Shown piece after piece: positions 1 to 10,599 of a DNA stretch of 64,000 nucleotides. This stretch comes from Saccoglossus kowalevskii. Taxonomy: Eukaryota > Hemichordata > Enteropneusta > Harrimaniidae. Below the pieces are notes generated by a model, which worked only from the letters and a program-made list of their open reading frames with translations, had not been told where the DNA came from and searched no databases. Each line of letters begins with the position of its first letter. Position 1 is the stretch's first letter. The stretch lies in NCBI RefSeq assembly GCF_000003605.2, contig NW_003149768.1, positions 480,148-544,147 on the forward strand, read 5' to 3'. The position numbers and the translations under genes are program-made.

Positions 1-3000
1 TAACAGTACATTTGATTATAAACAGCACTGCTTTGAATGAACCGCAACCATGATATCAGGAATACTACAGAAGTTATGTCCTAGGAAGGTTATATCATTT
101 GTCATGAATTTATACGTACAGAGCAGTATTTGTAATACTCAGTGTACGTCGATTGTGATCAAGCCGGCAATGACAGGACTGTTAATCTCATTGTACTTGA
201 GCGCCCGACACATATGGTGCGAGCACGTATGTGGATGCATTACGGAAAAATATTATCTACCACCGGTTGCTAGGATACATATATTGGATACGTTATTTCA
301 ACATTTCCACTAATTCCATGGTAGAGTGTACATCTGTTGCCGTGCAATTAGATTTACGGTATATGCTACATCATTAGAATTGACTGCGGCGATACCCAAT
401 TATAATAAACCACGAGCGTACATCAAGTAGAAAATGAATCATGTCAATTGAAATCCTAATTTTTAATACAAATATGTTTATTCTTATTCTGCATTTGAGA
501 CCACCGACCCATGTACCATTAATAACATAAGCACAAATAATTTGCTAAAGATTATGTTGCCAAAAAGAAAAGCAAAAAACAAATCAAAAGTAAACATCAG
601 TGTACGACGCGAACGAAATGACTCGGAAATACCAATAGAATGTAATCACAATATCTTGAAAGCACATCGTCAATATATATGAACGTAAAGTAAAAAAAAT
701 GTAGCTTTTATGAGTTACGTGCTTAACTATTAACTGTAGGGCAATTTGTTCCCACTGGAATGCAACACTTATTATTTCCTTATACTCCGTTAGAAGTTGC
801 AAATCGGAAAATATATTGTTATTTTATTTTAGTACAATTTTATTTTATTTTAGTACAATTCTGTGATGCAGTATTGACAAAGGGTGCGACTATTAGTCGG
901 ATTAGTGCAGCAGGTACTTTCTACCCACATGCTTGCGGCAGTCTTGGTTTCAGTATTGCGTTCAGGAATGTGAAGCTTTCGTTCCAAGTGATGTTGTTGC
1001 CTCCCGTGTACGCAAACAGTATATTTGTCGCAACAAGTAGCGTGATATGGCAGAGTGGCTGGAACCTATCCCCACGAGAGCCTGTGTAAAATAGGCGTAT
1101 GGCATTCAATAATAATGTGTTACTCCAAAATAACCTAGTATTGAAGCTACGTTCCTATAGTACATGCTGCTGAATATCCACCAGCATTGAGTTATAATCA
1201 CGGACTAATTTGCACAAGAGAAATATTGATGATAATGTCAGCAGATATTCTTCACAACTCAAAAATAACATGAATTTGGGAGTTTTGAAATTTTGACATT
1301 CCAATTGCAAACACTTAGTCCCCTGACAGGTGGGGATTATTTCCTAATTCACATGAAACCACATTTCTGTCAGTGGATGCAAGCTCAAGCACTATACCAG
1401 GTACATACATTATCAACGGTCCGTTTCCCCCTTCCATTTGTATAGAGTTCTTAGTCAATGCTAATCCAACACGGAAATATTTGTCAACCTATTACTCGAC
1501 TAATCATCTTCCTGTCATAGTGCATTACACAATAGATCATGTTAGTTTCAACACCTCAACAGCGAATTACAGCCAGTAATCACCGCCGTGTTAAAGATGT
1601 TATTATTTCGCTTTTTTGAGGAAAACTTTTTCGTTCTTTCAAAATATAGTTTATTCACACTGTTTAAGAGTCATGAGATCCAAGGAGCAGATTACAGACT
1701 AAAACTGAAAACACAAGCGACTTTGTGTATTGTTTTATAAGTATTTACTCGAATATTATTGAATAATTTGAATATTTATTTTGATATTTTGATGGGCTGT
1801 TCTTTCCAATCATTGTAGTATACGTTGCCTGACATCCAGTTCAACCAGTGTAGCTTCACGCGAAGTTGACGACACTGAAATAAAGGGAAGTTTTTGTGGC
1901 TGGGGGTGGTCGCGGTGAGCATATACTCTGTGAGTTTAGTCTAACATTTCCTCACAGAGTGTCATAATTTTAGGTAACAAATCTGTGTCAGAGAAATCGA
2001 ATGAATTAACAAACTATTGGTTGGTTGAATAAATGAACGAGTGAATGAATTTGACTATGCAATAGTCTACTCAAAATACCATGAATACAAAATGATATAT
2101 TTGTTATAAGTTTGAATACATTGCGAAATACAATACACAATTACAACACCGTATTTCAACGTCAGACATGTTTTTTTCCTACGTATTACCATGCACGATT
2201 GCAAACATAGGTAACCGAGTCGGGTGTATATTATATTTTATACATTATTTGTATGGTGTTGTCATTGTGTAGTACTTTATTTTCATCAAAAAAGATATCA
2301 ACTAACTTTATGTTTAAATGTGCCGTTCTTTTGTATCCTCTTGTATATGGGCCAGGCTGTGCAAAGGGTGTGAGCGTGTGACCCTGATAATTTGCATATA
2401 CGGGATGTGACATAGTATTATACTACGTCACGAGGCGCGTGTCCCTATACGCAGCTCTAAACGAGCAGTGACGGAGTTGGCTGCTGTTACATATATCGGA
2501 ATTTCGACACGACTATCTGATTCCCACTTTTCTTCTTGACAGAGCGTACCTGCATTGGTGTCTCCTATAACGGCAAGACTGTATCGCTGTTGAAAGTGAG
2601 TTATTCATATCATGCTTATTAGTGAGACATTATCTGGGATAATATCAATGCGGAATGACGAACCGTGAATTTAGCACAATGGTATACAAGTGTGTATTTG
2701 TGCGTGTATTTCCAAACATATAAAACAATATTTCTTCGTTTAATTTGATACATCGGACATTTCCGCGTGCAGCCATCAAGGCGCAAAATGTCAGTTGTTT
2801 ATTTCCTAATTCCAAATACATATCGCAGTTGTACTTGATAGACGTAGAGTCAATTATTCAAAACAGAACTTCGTGTACTCGGATATACGTGGGATAATAA
2901 TTATCGCATACCACGGCGGCGTGATCGTGTTATTTCGGTAGAAATTCTGGAGGATAACTTCTGCGGTGAAAGGGGTCATATTAGAAGTAATCTGCTGAAA

Positions 3001-3570
3001 TGAATCTATTTCAAGTTTTTATTCCTTTCAGTATAATTCAGTTTTCGGACATTTTGTTATATTTATGACCGGCTTTATTGTGCAGTTATACGATGGTCAG
3101 TTTGTTATCTGTCATCGCCGTGGCTGCTCCACGGAATGAGCACCTCTTCTCCACATATCATTGTCACGAACCAATTCGATCAGTTTTTTACGACTATTCT
3201 CGCTTACTTTCTCGGATTGACTTTTGTCTTAACAATTCCATATTGTAATTTGGTGACTAAACAATTTTCATTTGTTCACAATATCCACGAATGTTTGAAG
3301 ATTGTCATTGTAAAATAACTATGTTTTTTTCGGTTTATGTATGCTATATCCTAACAGTCGTGTACATATTATTGTTCTGTCGTCCACAACCGTAATGTTT
3401 GTATCACAATAGTCAAAAGAAATTTAAATTCCACTATCTTTTACTTCAAAATATTATCTAGCGGAAACATTTGATGGTTAGGTTATTAATTTAGATTTCG
3501 TTTCGATTTTGCACTTTTCGCAGCAGTAGATCCCATATTTCTATAGAAATTATTTGCATGGGTATTGTTA
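1..3570. other. AT-rich DNA with no supported gene
   Basis: Only short ORFs on both strands, none with a recognisable domain or a convincing splice context. The longest (109 codons at 760-1089, plus strand) contains a small direct duplication of the kind TTTTATTTTAGTACAA and overlaps an equally plausible ORF on the other strand, so neither is called. I see no repeat family or RNA gene here. Confidence 0.5.
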
Positions 3571-3576
3571 TATATA

Positions 3577-3700
3577 GACTATATTGTCTTTAGAGGTTGT
3601 CCACAGTTCTATCAGATTCATATTAGGCAGTGATAGACATACTATAAAACTCCAAGCAGTTTTAAAATGTCAAAGCAACAATATATAGAATTACATTGAA
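3577..3700 (+). repeat. Dispersed repeat, copy 1 (partner at 5977-6105)
   Basis: This stretch aligns by eye with 5977-6105 in the same orientation. Shared blocks include GTTCTATCAGATTC, a GATAG-CATAC block, and TAAAATG followed by AGCAACAATATA. The copies are diverged, so this is an old interspersed repeat. Its class cannot be told from two partial copies. Confidence 0.5.
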
Positions 3701-4070
3701 TCAAGTTTATTTGTTTTGTTTTGTTTTTTTTGTAAATTTTGGTCATTACGTCAAGACCATCCCTGTGCTAACTTAAATCTTGTAACCAGAGATGGGGTTG
3801 AATTAACATGTTACAGTAACGGTGAAATCATGTATCGTCAAAATGAAACACAATATATATAATATTTGAGTTACCAAATTGTGAATTGTGTATAATACAA
3901 ATTTAGCGCCGTAACATTACAATTCTCGGTGTAACAATTTTGTATTTCTAGTTATAATAACTAAAAATTATGGCCATGATTTACTGATTTATTATTTGAA
4001 TAACTAATTTGTAATGTATGATAACAATTAGTTAATGGTCGTTTCGTTGTGTAGCGCGTTCAAGTGTCGT

Positions 4071-4115
4071 ATGAAAAAAAAAATGTATTTTGCACGCGTT
4101 GTCTACGTCGCATGG
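4071..4115 (-). repeat. Short inverted dispersed repeat (partner at 13769-13812)
   Basis: Read on the minus strand, this matches 13769-13812 on the plus strand. The shared core is GCGACGTA followed by ACAACGCGTG and AAAATACAT with two differences. The copies are about 9.7 kb apart and inverted. Probably a fragment of a mobile element. Confidence 0.45.
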
Positions 4116-4374
4116 AACCATTATTGAATACGATACGTCGAATGACTCAAACAGAAATGCTCTTGATACTCGTGATGACTTTCCCTTATATAACGAGCCG
4201 GCATACACATATGATATGGTGTAGCTCTCTTCATTATCGAGGAGAGGGGGTATAAAACGACTCCTATACTGCATCGCCTCGTTCTCATAGTTACTACATA
4301 GCAGTTGGAAATTATTTCATATAGGGCGAGTCTGTATTTTTCTTGACACCACATGCAATACGAGTAAAACTCAT

Positions 4375-4380
<6 letters not shown>

Positions 4381-4409
<29 letters not shown>
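4381..4409. repeat. (TA)n microsatellite
   Basis: About 14 uninterrupted TA dinucleotides. The rest of 4120-5970 is AT-rich DNA in which I see no gene. Confidence 0.95.
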
Positions 4410-4411
<2 letters not shown>

Positions 4412-5976
4412 TAATTAGTTATTTAACAAACGAAATGTATGTATATCGAGGAAAATGCCGTTATACCACCAATATCATGGAATTGAACCGCTTCCGTATC
4501 AAACTGTTCATGGAATAGTTAAAAAGCGGGCATTGGCGTTTATTGTTGAATGTAGTCTACCGCAATACGAACAAAACAATAACGTCACTGCCATATTAGT
4601 TTAACGTTCGTATTTCTTGTCTGTTCCTTTTGAAATTCTTGATAAACAATGACGTACATAGCTTGAATGTCCTTCTCATTAATTAATATTAAAATGCTGG
4701 TAAACTTTCGGTATTTCAGCGGACCAATCAGACTAAATGGTAATAAATGCTGCCCAGAAAAGTTGCTCAGCTCTCTTTGGTTACTATAGCGACTAAACGC
4801 ACTTCACCATAACTCTCCAAGTGCGTATCTACAGCTGTACAGAAAATAGCCAATATACTGGAATACATCCATCGAGAAAAACACCGAGCGTCTTTAGCTT
4901 GTTACATATTGACGTATATTTACACGGGACACTTATCTTGTACTTAGGTATATTCAAAATGTGCTAAATTCAACACAATTCTTGGGAAATATTCCTATGA
5001 GATGACTGACACTCTCTTTGTAACATGAGCCTTTACAAAAACGTAGGTTTCGTACACACCACCTCGTTTTGTTAATCTCGTGCATCAAATGTTCAATGCA
5101 CGAACATAAGAACGAATCACGAATTTTTTGAATTTATATTTACAAAAAAAAACAGCTTGTCATAATTAATTATAGTGTAAATCAGGTCACACGTGTACTA
5201 TACAGCATTGCATGCTGCCACTCGGATACCCGTCACCTCGCAACATATGTCCTAATTCGTACAACGAACAAAGTGGTTTATCACCATTCACAAATAGTAG
5301 TTACATTACGAAGATTAATTTCGATATCGCGTGACATTTTCTGAAAACCGTTTTGTCATTTCTGTCGGCGTTAACAAAGAAATCACAAAAACACTTTAGG
5401 TTATAAAAAGTACCCCCTCAACGGTTGCTATAACTACGCATGCGTGACTTGGATATTTGAAATTGAGGCGATCGTCATGTGATGTTGTCGCACAGCAGTG
5501 ATACAACCCGCCCCATTGAAAACAAAACAAAGAAACAAATAAATTTCAGGCAATTACCGGGGGATGTGGTGATTAATTTAAAGTCGTTAATTTGCATGCC
5601 TATGTTTAAGAGGGGCAGCATTGTTATGCCAGTACTGAGACTCTACTTGTTTAGTCTGGTCAACAATAAACACGTCTTTGTATTGCGTTATTGACTATTT
5701 AATATCTTAGAAATATTACGAACATCGCCGCCGTAAAATCTGTATCAGAAGCCGCATTCATTTAATTGTTAACTCAAAATGCCCCATTTCCCATGCGACT
5801 AGATGCTCTGATAAAAACCGCCTCCCTTTTGTTTCATTATTGCACATTAGTAGAAGCCGCGGCTTTAACAGTTCTGCAAATATCAAAATGGCCTTCATGA
5901 TGACGACTACCGCCATACTCGCGTTGACTATCACGACCAATTTCACATTACAATACCCACGAAAAGAATAAACTTT

Positions 5977-6105
5977 CTATAGAAATAATATTCTCTATAG
6001 AAGTTCTCTACAATTCTATCAGATTCCTTTGGAGCGTTGATAGGCATACAAATCTGTACACAAAGGTAAAATGCTATAGCAACAATATACGGAATTCCAA
6101 TAATC
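5977..6105 (+). repeat. Dispersed repeat, copy 2 (partner at 3577-3700)
   Basis: Second, diverged copy of the repeat at 3577-3700 in direct orientation. It lies directly before the inverted-repeat arm that starts at 6150, so the two may belong to one composite element. Confidence 0.5.
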
Positions 6106-6149
6106 TTAAAAATAAAAAGCGCAATATATGATTTATGTATAATTCTAGT

Positions 6150-6440
6150 GACAGTTCATAAGCCTCGGCAAAGATTACAATTATTGTACCATCGGAGCGG
6201 ACATCGGGACATTTTCACCGCTTGGCAACAATCACGGTAAAAACAAAGGCCGAAAATTCCTAGAAAAGTGTACTTTGGGATAGTTGTTGAGACTCTCCTG
6301 AGTTGAGTTTGTCCTGTTTCCTCGACTTCCAAAACAGCTCGCGCAGTGCCCATAGAAATACACGGTACAATGCTGCGCGCCATAGCAGCGTAGAACGTTC
6401 TGTGACGTAGCTCCGACCGATGATTCGCCGATAGTAACAT
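6150..6440 (-). repeat. Inverted dispersed repeat, arm 1 (partner at 10145-10490)
   Basis: On the minus strand this aligns with 10145-10490 on the plus strand. Both share a GAGCTACGTCACA-AACGTTCTA block, a GAGTCTCAACAACTATC block, and a GAATTTTCGG block followed by ACCGTGAT-GTTGCC and a GTCCG-CCGA-G tail. The reading frames of the two copies are not conserved relative to each other, so the overlapping ORFs (103 codons at 6156-6467; 132 codons at 10199-10597) are treated as non-coding. Class unknown. Confidence 0.6.
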
Positions 6441-6479
6441 TAGTAATCTACTTACATGAAAAGACATGTCAACTGAAGA

Positions 6480-7640
6480 AAAAAAATGAATGAATTATTT
6501 TTTATTGAAATATGCTTTTGAAAACGGTATGGCGATGTGATCAAGTGTTGCTGAGAATGAAATAAACAACTGTTTTTTTTATGACTGCAATCACATCAGA
6601 CTAGTGTACTTGTAAATATACTGACACTATAGTTCCAAGTCAACTATAACATTATAAAAGATAATTACATGTCTGTTAAAATGAACACACTTATTCAAAA
6701 CTGTTATAATTTCCTGAGCAAGTACTATAAATAAATACATTCGACAGTAAATAATTGTGACGTCAGAGTTTTTTGGCATATATTATATCATTATGTACAT
6801 GAAAAATTTTGTCTTGTATTTTAAAAAAATAGCAAATTTGAAGGTTTAAAGTGAACACTAAATGGAACAATAACTTCAATATGCCAAAATAACGAAACTG
6901 GATAACAAATACAACCAAATACATTAATTAACAATTTAGACTGTGCTTTAATTTTTTTCTCATGATAGTTGATTTTTTCTTTAATTTAACATTTGTACAC
7001 ATTTACATCTGACGTGTGTGCTGGAAAATGAATACATTTTGGGCCAAAATAAAGATAGATACTTATAATCAATAGAAATAAATTTATAAATCATTAGGTT
7101 TTATCTATATATTTATTTTTACGTTAAAAAATGATTTGCATAATTTATGCAAAGGGCCATATTTGAAAGTTGTAAACAAGTTGTGTACATGCTTTAAAAG
7201 TCAAGCTAACTCATATTGAGAGTTGCATTGCATTGTGGGAGCCTCGTTGTGGGAAGAAAAGGGCGACTTTCACCGAACACTGATGGCGCTTTTGGTTGGT
7301 AGAGGTTTTGTTTGAATGACAGAATGTGTGTTTTGTTGGCTCTAAAAAATCTTGGATATTTGTTTTATGTTAAATTTAAAAATATATTAAAGTCTCATGA
7401 TATACAATATTAGAGTTTATATAAGATTTTATAGATTTTGTGGAAACTAATACCAGAAACCATCAGTTGTCAAGGTGATCACATATATAATTGTTGAAAT
7501 AATAATAATTTCTTAATTCATGATTTCAGTTTGCAAGCAATAATGTTGCCAGTCCATATCGGTCAAGGGGAATGTTAGTTGTCAAAGCTACTGGTCTTAC
7601 GCAAAATCAGTCAGTCTCAGACTGATGTTATTTTCCGACA
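6480..7640. other. AT-rich DNA upstream of the peptide gene
   Basis: No ORF worth calling. This stretch should contain the promoter and the 5' untranslated exon of the peptide gene at 7718-7915, because that gene's ATG lies immediately after a splice acceptor. I could not identify the first exon with confidence. Confidence 0.4.
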
Positions 7641-7717
7641 CTGCCTAGAAAACTTGTTAGTAAGGTTGAAACGTATGTGACAATATATGTAAATATGTGT
7701 CATTTTACTATTTTCAG

Positions 7718-7915
7718 ATGAAGTACGCAATTCTGGTTGTTCTCGTATTGGGATTGATGGTAACAGAGTCTATGGGTACAGCTGTATGTGGCCTAGCTAA
7801 CCCGTCACAAGACTGTGCTTTATGCCTCAAAGCAGGATTTATCACAGACGCGGCTGCCTGCGCCCATGGTAGAGATGCATGCAAATTATGCGAAGATCGA
7901 CTGCGGTCATTATAG
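7718..7915 (+). CDS. Small secreted six-cysteine peptide
   Basis: Encodes 65 residues. Residues 1-20 form a clear signal peptide: a lysine after the initiator Met, a hydrophobic core AILVVLVLGLMV, and a likely cut after SMG. The mature 45 residues carry six cysteines, C24, C33, C36, C48, C55 and C58, spaced C-x8-C-x2-C-x11-C-x6-C-x2-C. Each half ends in the same CxxC-type triplet (CALC, CKLC), so the peptide looks like a two-fold internal repeat with three disulfides. The ATG is directly preceded by TATTTTCAG, a good 3' splice site, so the coding part begins at an exon start. I therefore use this ATG and not one seven codons upstream. An AATAAA signal lies at 8119-8124. I do not recognise the family. 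A secreted defence, signalling or gland peptide is possible, but the sequence does not decide. Confidence 0.72.
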   Translation: MKYAILVVLVLGLMVTESMGTAVCGLANPSQDCALCLKAGFITDAAACAHGRDACKLCEDRLRSL

Positions 7916-8118
7916 TTATGTATATCATATATATTGTGAAGATATCTATATATCATCTATATACAAGCTATCGTCCAACTACCAGTCCCAAAGAAGCTTC
8001 TAGTAATGCACAATGCGATATACATTACGTCATTCAACTAGCACCAGTCTCCGTGAAACCATAGACAATTATAACCCGTACCCAACCCATGTGTTCCGCA
8101 TATGCGTAGAAATCGTTC

Positions 8119-8124
8119 AATAAA
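8119..8124 (+). promoter_or_regulatory. Polyadenylation signal of the six-cysteine peptide gene
   Basis: AATAAA about 204 bp after the stop codon, in AT-rich DNA. This gives a compact terminal exon of roughly 420-430 bp starting at 7718. Confidence 0.6.
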
Positions 8125-8656
8125 GTTCATTAAAATGTAAATAAACATGTGTTAATTATGTTTAATAGCTTTTATCAGTTTCTGGCTAGAATCATTCTAA
8201 CGCTACAGGGTCTAATGACATATAGCAATCTTTTTGTCAATGTCAACATTATGAACCATATATATATATATATATTCTAAAAGTTGCGCCCCTAGCGACA
8301 AAATGCTCTTGTGACGTCAAGGTGACACAATAAATAGGGAAAGCATCGTCGTCATAATCGATAACTGTAATTGGGTTGTTAAGTCTTTCGTCATCTGCAA
8401 TATAATAACTATCACAAATTATTATTTTTATTGAAGGAATACTACAGATGAAATTAATTTTAACGAAATAAACGACCTTAAATTTTAAATTGGTCGCTAG
8501 ATACTTATATTGAAAGTTATATTTGCATAATTGAAGTCCGAGAATCAGCAGATTTAACTAACCCAATGAAACTTTGAATAATTATCGTGAATGATGCGCA
8601 AATTGTTTCAATGAAACAGAGAATGACCAATTGTTTGAAATAATGGGAAAAGTCCT

Positions 8657-9045
8657 CTACTCTATATATACGTAATATAAGCCAGCGTGTGTGTTTGTTA
8701 TTTAATAGTTTGGACCCTCACCAATTACAACAAAAATTCCATATTCAATGCTACTATATAATATATACGTTATATAAGCTAGCATGTGTGTTTGTTATTT
8801 AATAGTTTGGACCCTCACCAATTACAACAACATTTCCATATTCAATGCTAATATATAATATATACGTAATATAAGCCAGCGTGTGTGTTTGTTATTTAAT
8901 AGTTTGGACCCTCACCAATTACAACAAAAAATCCATATTCAATGCTAATATATAATATATACGTAATATAAGCTAGCGTGTGTGTTTGTTATTTAATAGT
9001 TTGGACCCTCACCAATTACAACAACAATTCCATATTCAATGCTGC
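8657..9045 (+). repeat. 97-bp tandem repeat, four copies
   Basis: The anchor TGGACCCTCACCAATTAC recurs at 8711, 8808, 8905 and 9002, exactly 97 bp apart each time. Each unit also holds TATACGTAATATAAGC, a GTGTGTGTTTGTTATTTAAT block and CCATATTCAATGCT. Units differ by only a few substitutions, which points to recent expansion or homogenisation. Confidence 0.95.
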
Positions 9046-9295
9046 TGATCTAAAAAAAATGGGCCGACAACATCAAGGTTTTCATTATTTTGAGCTTTAC
9101 GTCCATATCAACACAATTGCTACACTTAGGCTGTTTACATGTACGATTTTTCAATGCAACGATGTGAGATATTAAATGTACATTTTTCCCTTACTCGATG
9201 TTTAATCAATTAAACATTCATTCATTTGTTTTGTTGCCCACACACAAGTGCGTTGAAAAAAATAATAATAATGTATATAACAGTTGAATAACCCA

Positions 9296-9496
9296 CCACT
9301 GGTGGCGCTGCATGTATTATAAGATTATATTTTCGCTCATTGTTGTCATCTATAAAATTTACCATTGAGGGCGTCTTACTGAACAGGAATGTCAAACAAA
9401 AGCGCATAAATGTTCCCCACTTGGGGGCGCTGTAACCACATATTAGTAATAGCACTGTTGAAGATAAACTTAAATCAGAAGAGCCATGGAGGGCGC
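9296..9496 (+). promoter_or_regulatory. Cluster of four CTCF-like motifs
   Basis: Four sites in the same orientation resemble the bilaterian CTCF core (CCAC-N-AGG(G/T)GGCGC): CCACTGGTGGCGC at 9296, CCATTGAGGGCGT at 9362, CCACTTGGGGGCGC at 9417 and CCATGGAGGGCGC at 9484. Spacings are 66, 55 and 67 bp. The third is nearly a consensus match. The remaining sequence between sites is not obviously repeated. This could be an insulator or a decayed tandem repeat. The overlapping 99-codon minus-strand ORF is not called. Confidence 0.4.
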
Positions 9497-10144
9497 TATT
9501 CACATGCATCAGTATTGGCAATGATCGCCGTGGACGCTGTTCGCTGTTAGGAGTTTATTTAACGTCAAAAGTCACTCAACACTTCTCCAGCGCCATCGAT
9601 ATATAGCTACATATTTACCAGCTATTGTATTGAACTGATATTCACACAATTATGTATAGTTCACTGATTACTTCAGCTCAATTATTATAGTCTGAGCCAT
9701 GATAGGATTGTGACACACCTATTGAATTCTATGATTTTTGATTGGATTTTCTCGTGCAATTCTAAAATGTTGCATTCATTATAACCACACGTGTTGCAAG
9801 ATCAAGCTAAATCGGTTGACAACATCGTTCTTGTACAGGAGGGAGATCAGTGAGCTCAGTTCTCAAAATGTTTACATCAAACAAATAACAAATACAACAA
9901 CCTCGGTATATCGCATTAACAGTTAGATATATATTGAGATACTATTATAAAGAACAGGCTGACGATAGAAGTGAAACCTCGTCACAGGGTGGCGCGATTT
10001 ACTGAGAAATGCCCAGATTGGTGAATCAAGTGTAAATACAATATCCGGGACATTTGCTTTGGTTAATTCGACGCAATAACTATTTAATTGGTTTGATAAA
10101 AAGCTTAGCTTGTAGAACGTTTAAGCAGAGAATATCGCCCATCT

Positions 10145-10490
10145 GATTGAAGTGTATCCTCGAGTGGCTGAGCTACGTCACAAAACGTTCTATGTTGCTT
10201 AAACGCGCATCACTGTACTATTTCGATGGGCTCTGCACGAGCTGCTGGAACTCCGGTCGAAGAGCCAATGGAAACAACTAAAGTGGAGGAAACAGCTCAA
10301 ACCCAACTTTGAAGTAACTCTTAGCAGCTGAATTATTATATGTAGGGGTAATCTTGTTATACTGTTCAGCAGAGTCTCAACAACTATCACAAAGTACAGT
10401 TCTATGAGAATTTTCGGAGTTTTTTTTTTCACCGTGATGGTTGCCAGTCGGTAAAAACACCCGGATGTCCGCCCCGACGACAGTAGACTT
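10145..10490 (+). repeat. Inverted dispersed repeat, arm 2 (partner at 6150-6440)
   Basis: Plus-strand copy of the element seen on the minus strand at 6150-6440. It is longer because of an internal AT-rich insertion of about 60 bp near 10320-10375. The DNA between the two arms contains the peptide gene and the 97-bp repeat, so the arms are probably independent insertions and not the ends of one transposon. Confidence 0.55.
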
Positions 10491-10599
10491 TTCCTATCAA
10501 TCGCGCCCTCTCGCGATGAAGTGCGTCTATGAAGTAATTTCGCGACACGAAGACAGTTCAAAGCATCGACATTGTTTAACCTGAAATCGTTCATCACTG

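Noticed and set aside
921-1109. Minus-strand ORF with an N-glycosylation-rich stretch (GGNNITWNESF)
   Set aside because: Short, lacks a signal peptide or splice support, and overlaps another ORF of equal quality.
8657-9045. CRISPR array, suggested by regularly spaced repeats
   Set aside because: Whole 97-bp units are repeated with no unique spacers, and the DNA is eukaryotic.
10199-10597. 132-codon minus-strand ORF, among the longest unassigned ORFs
   Set aside because: It lies across the dispersed repeat whose other copy (6150-6440) does not keep the frame, and it has no recognisable domain.
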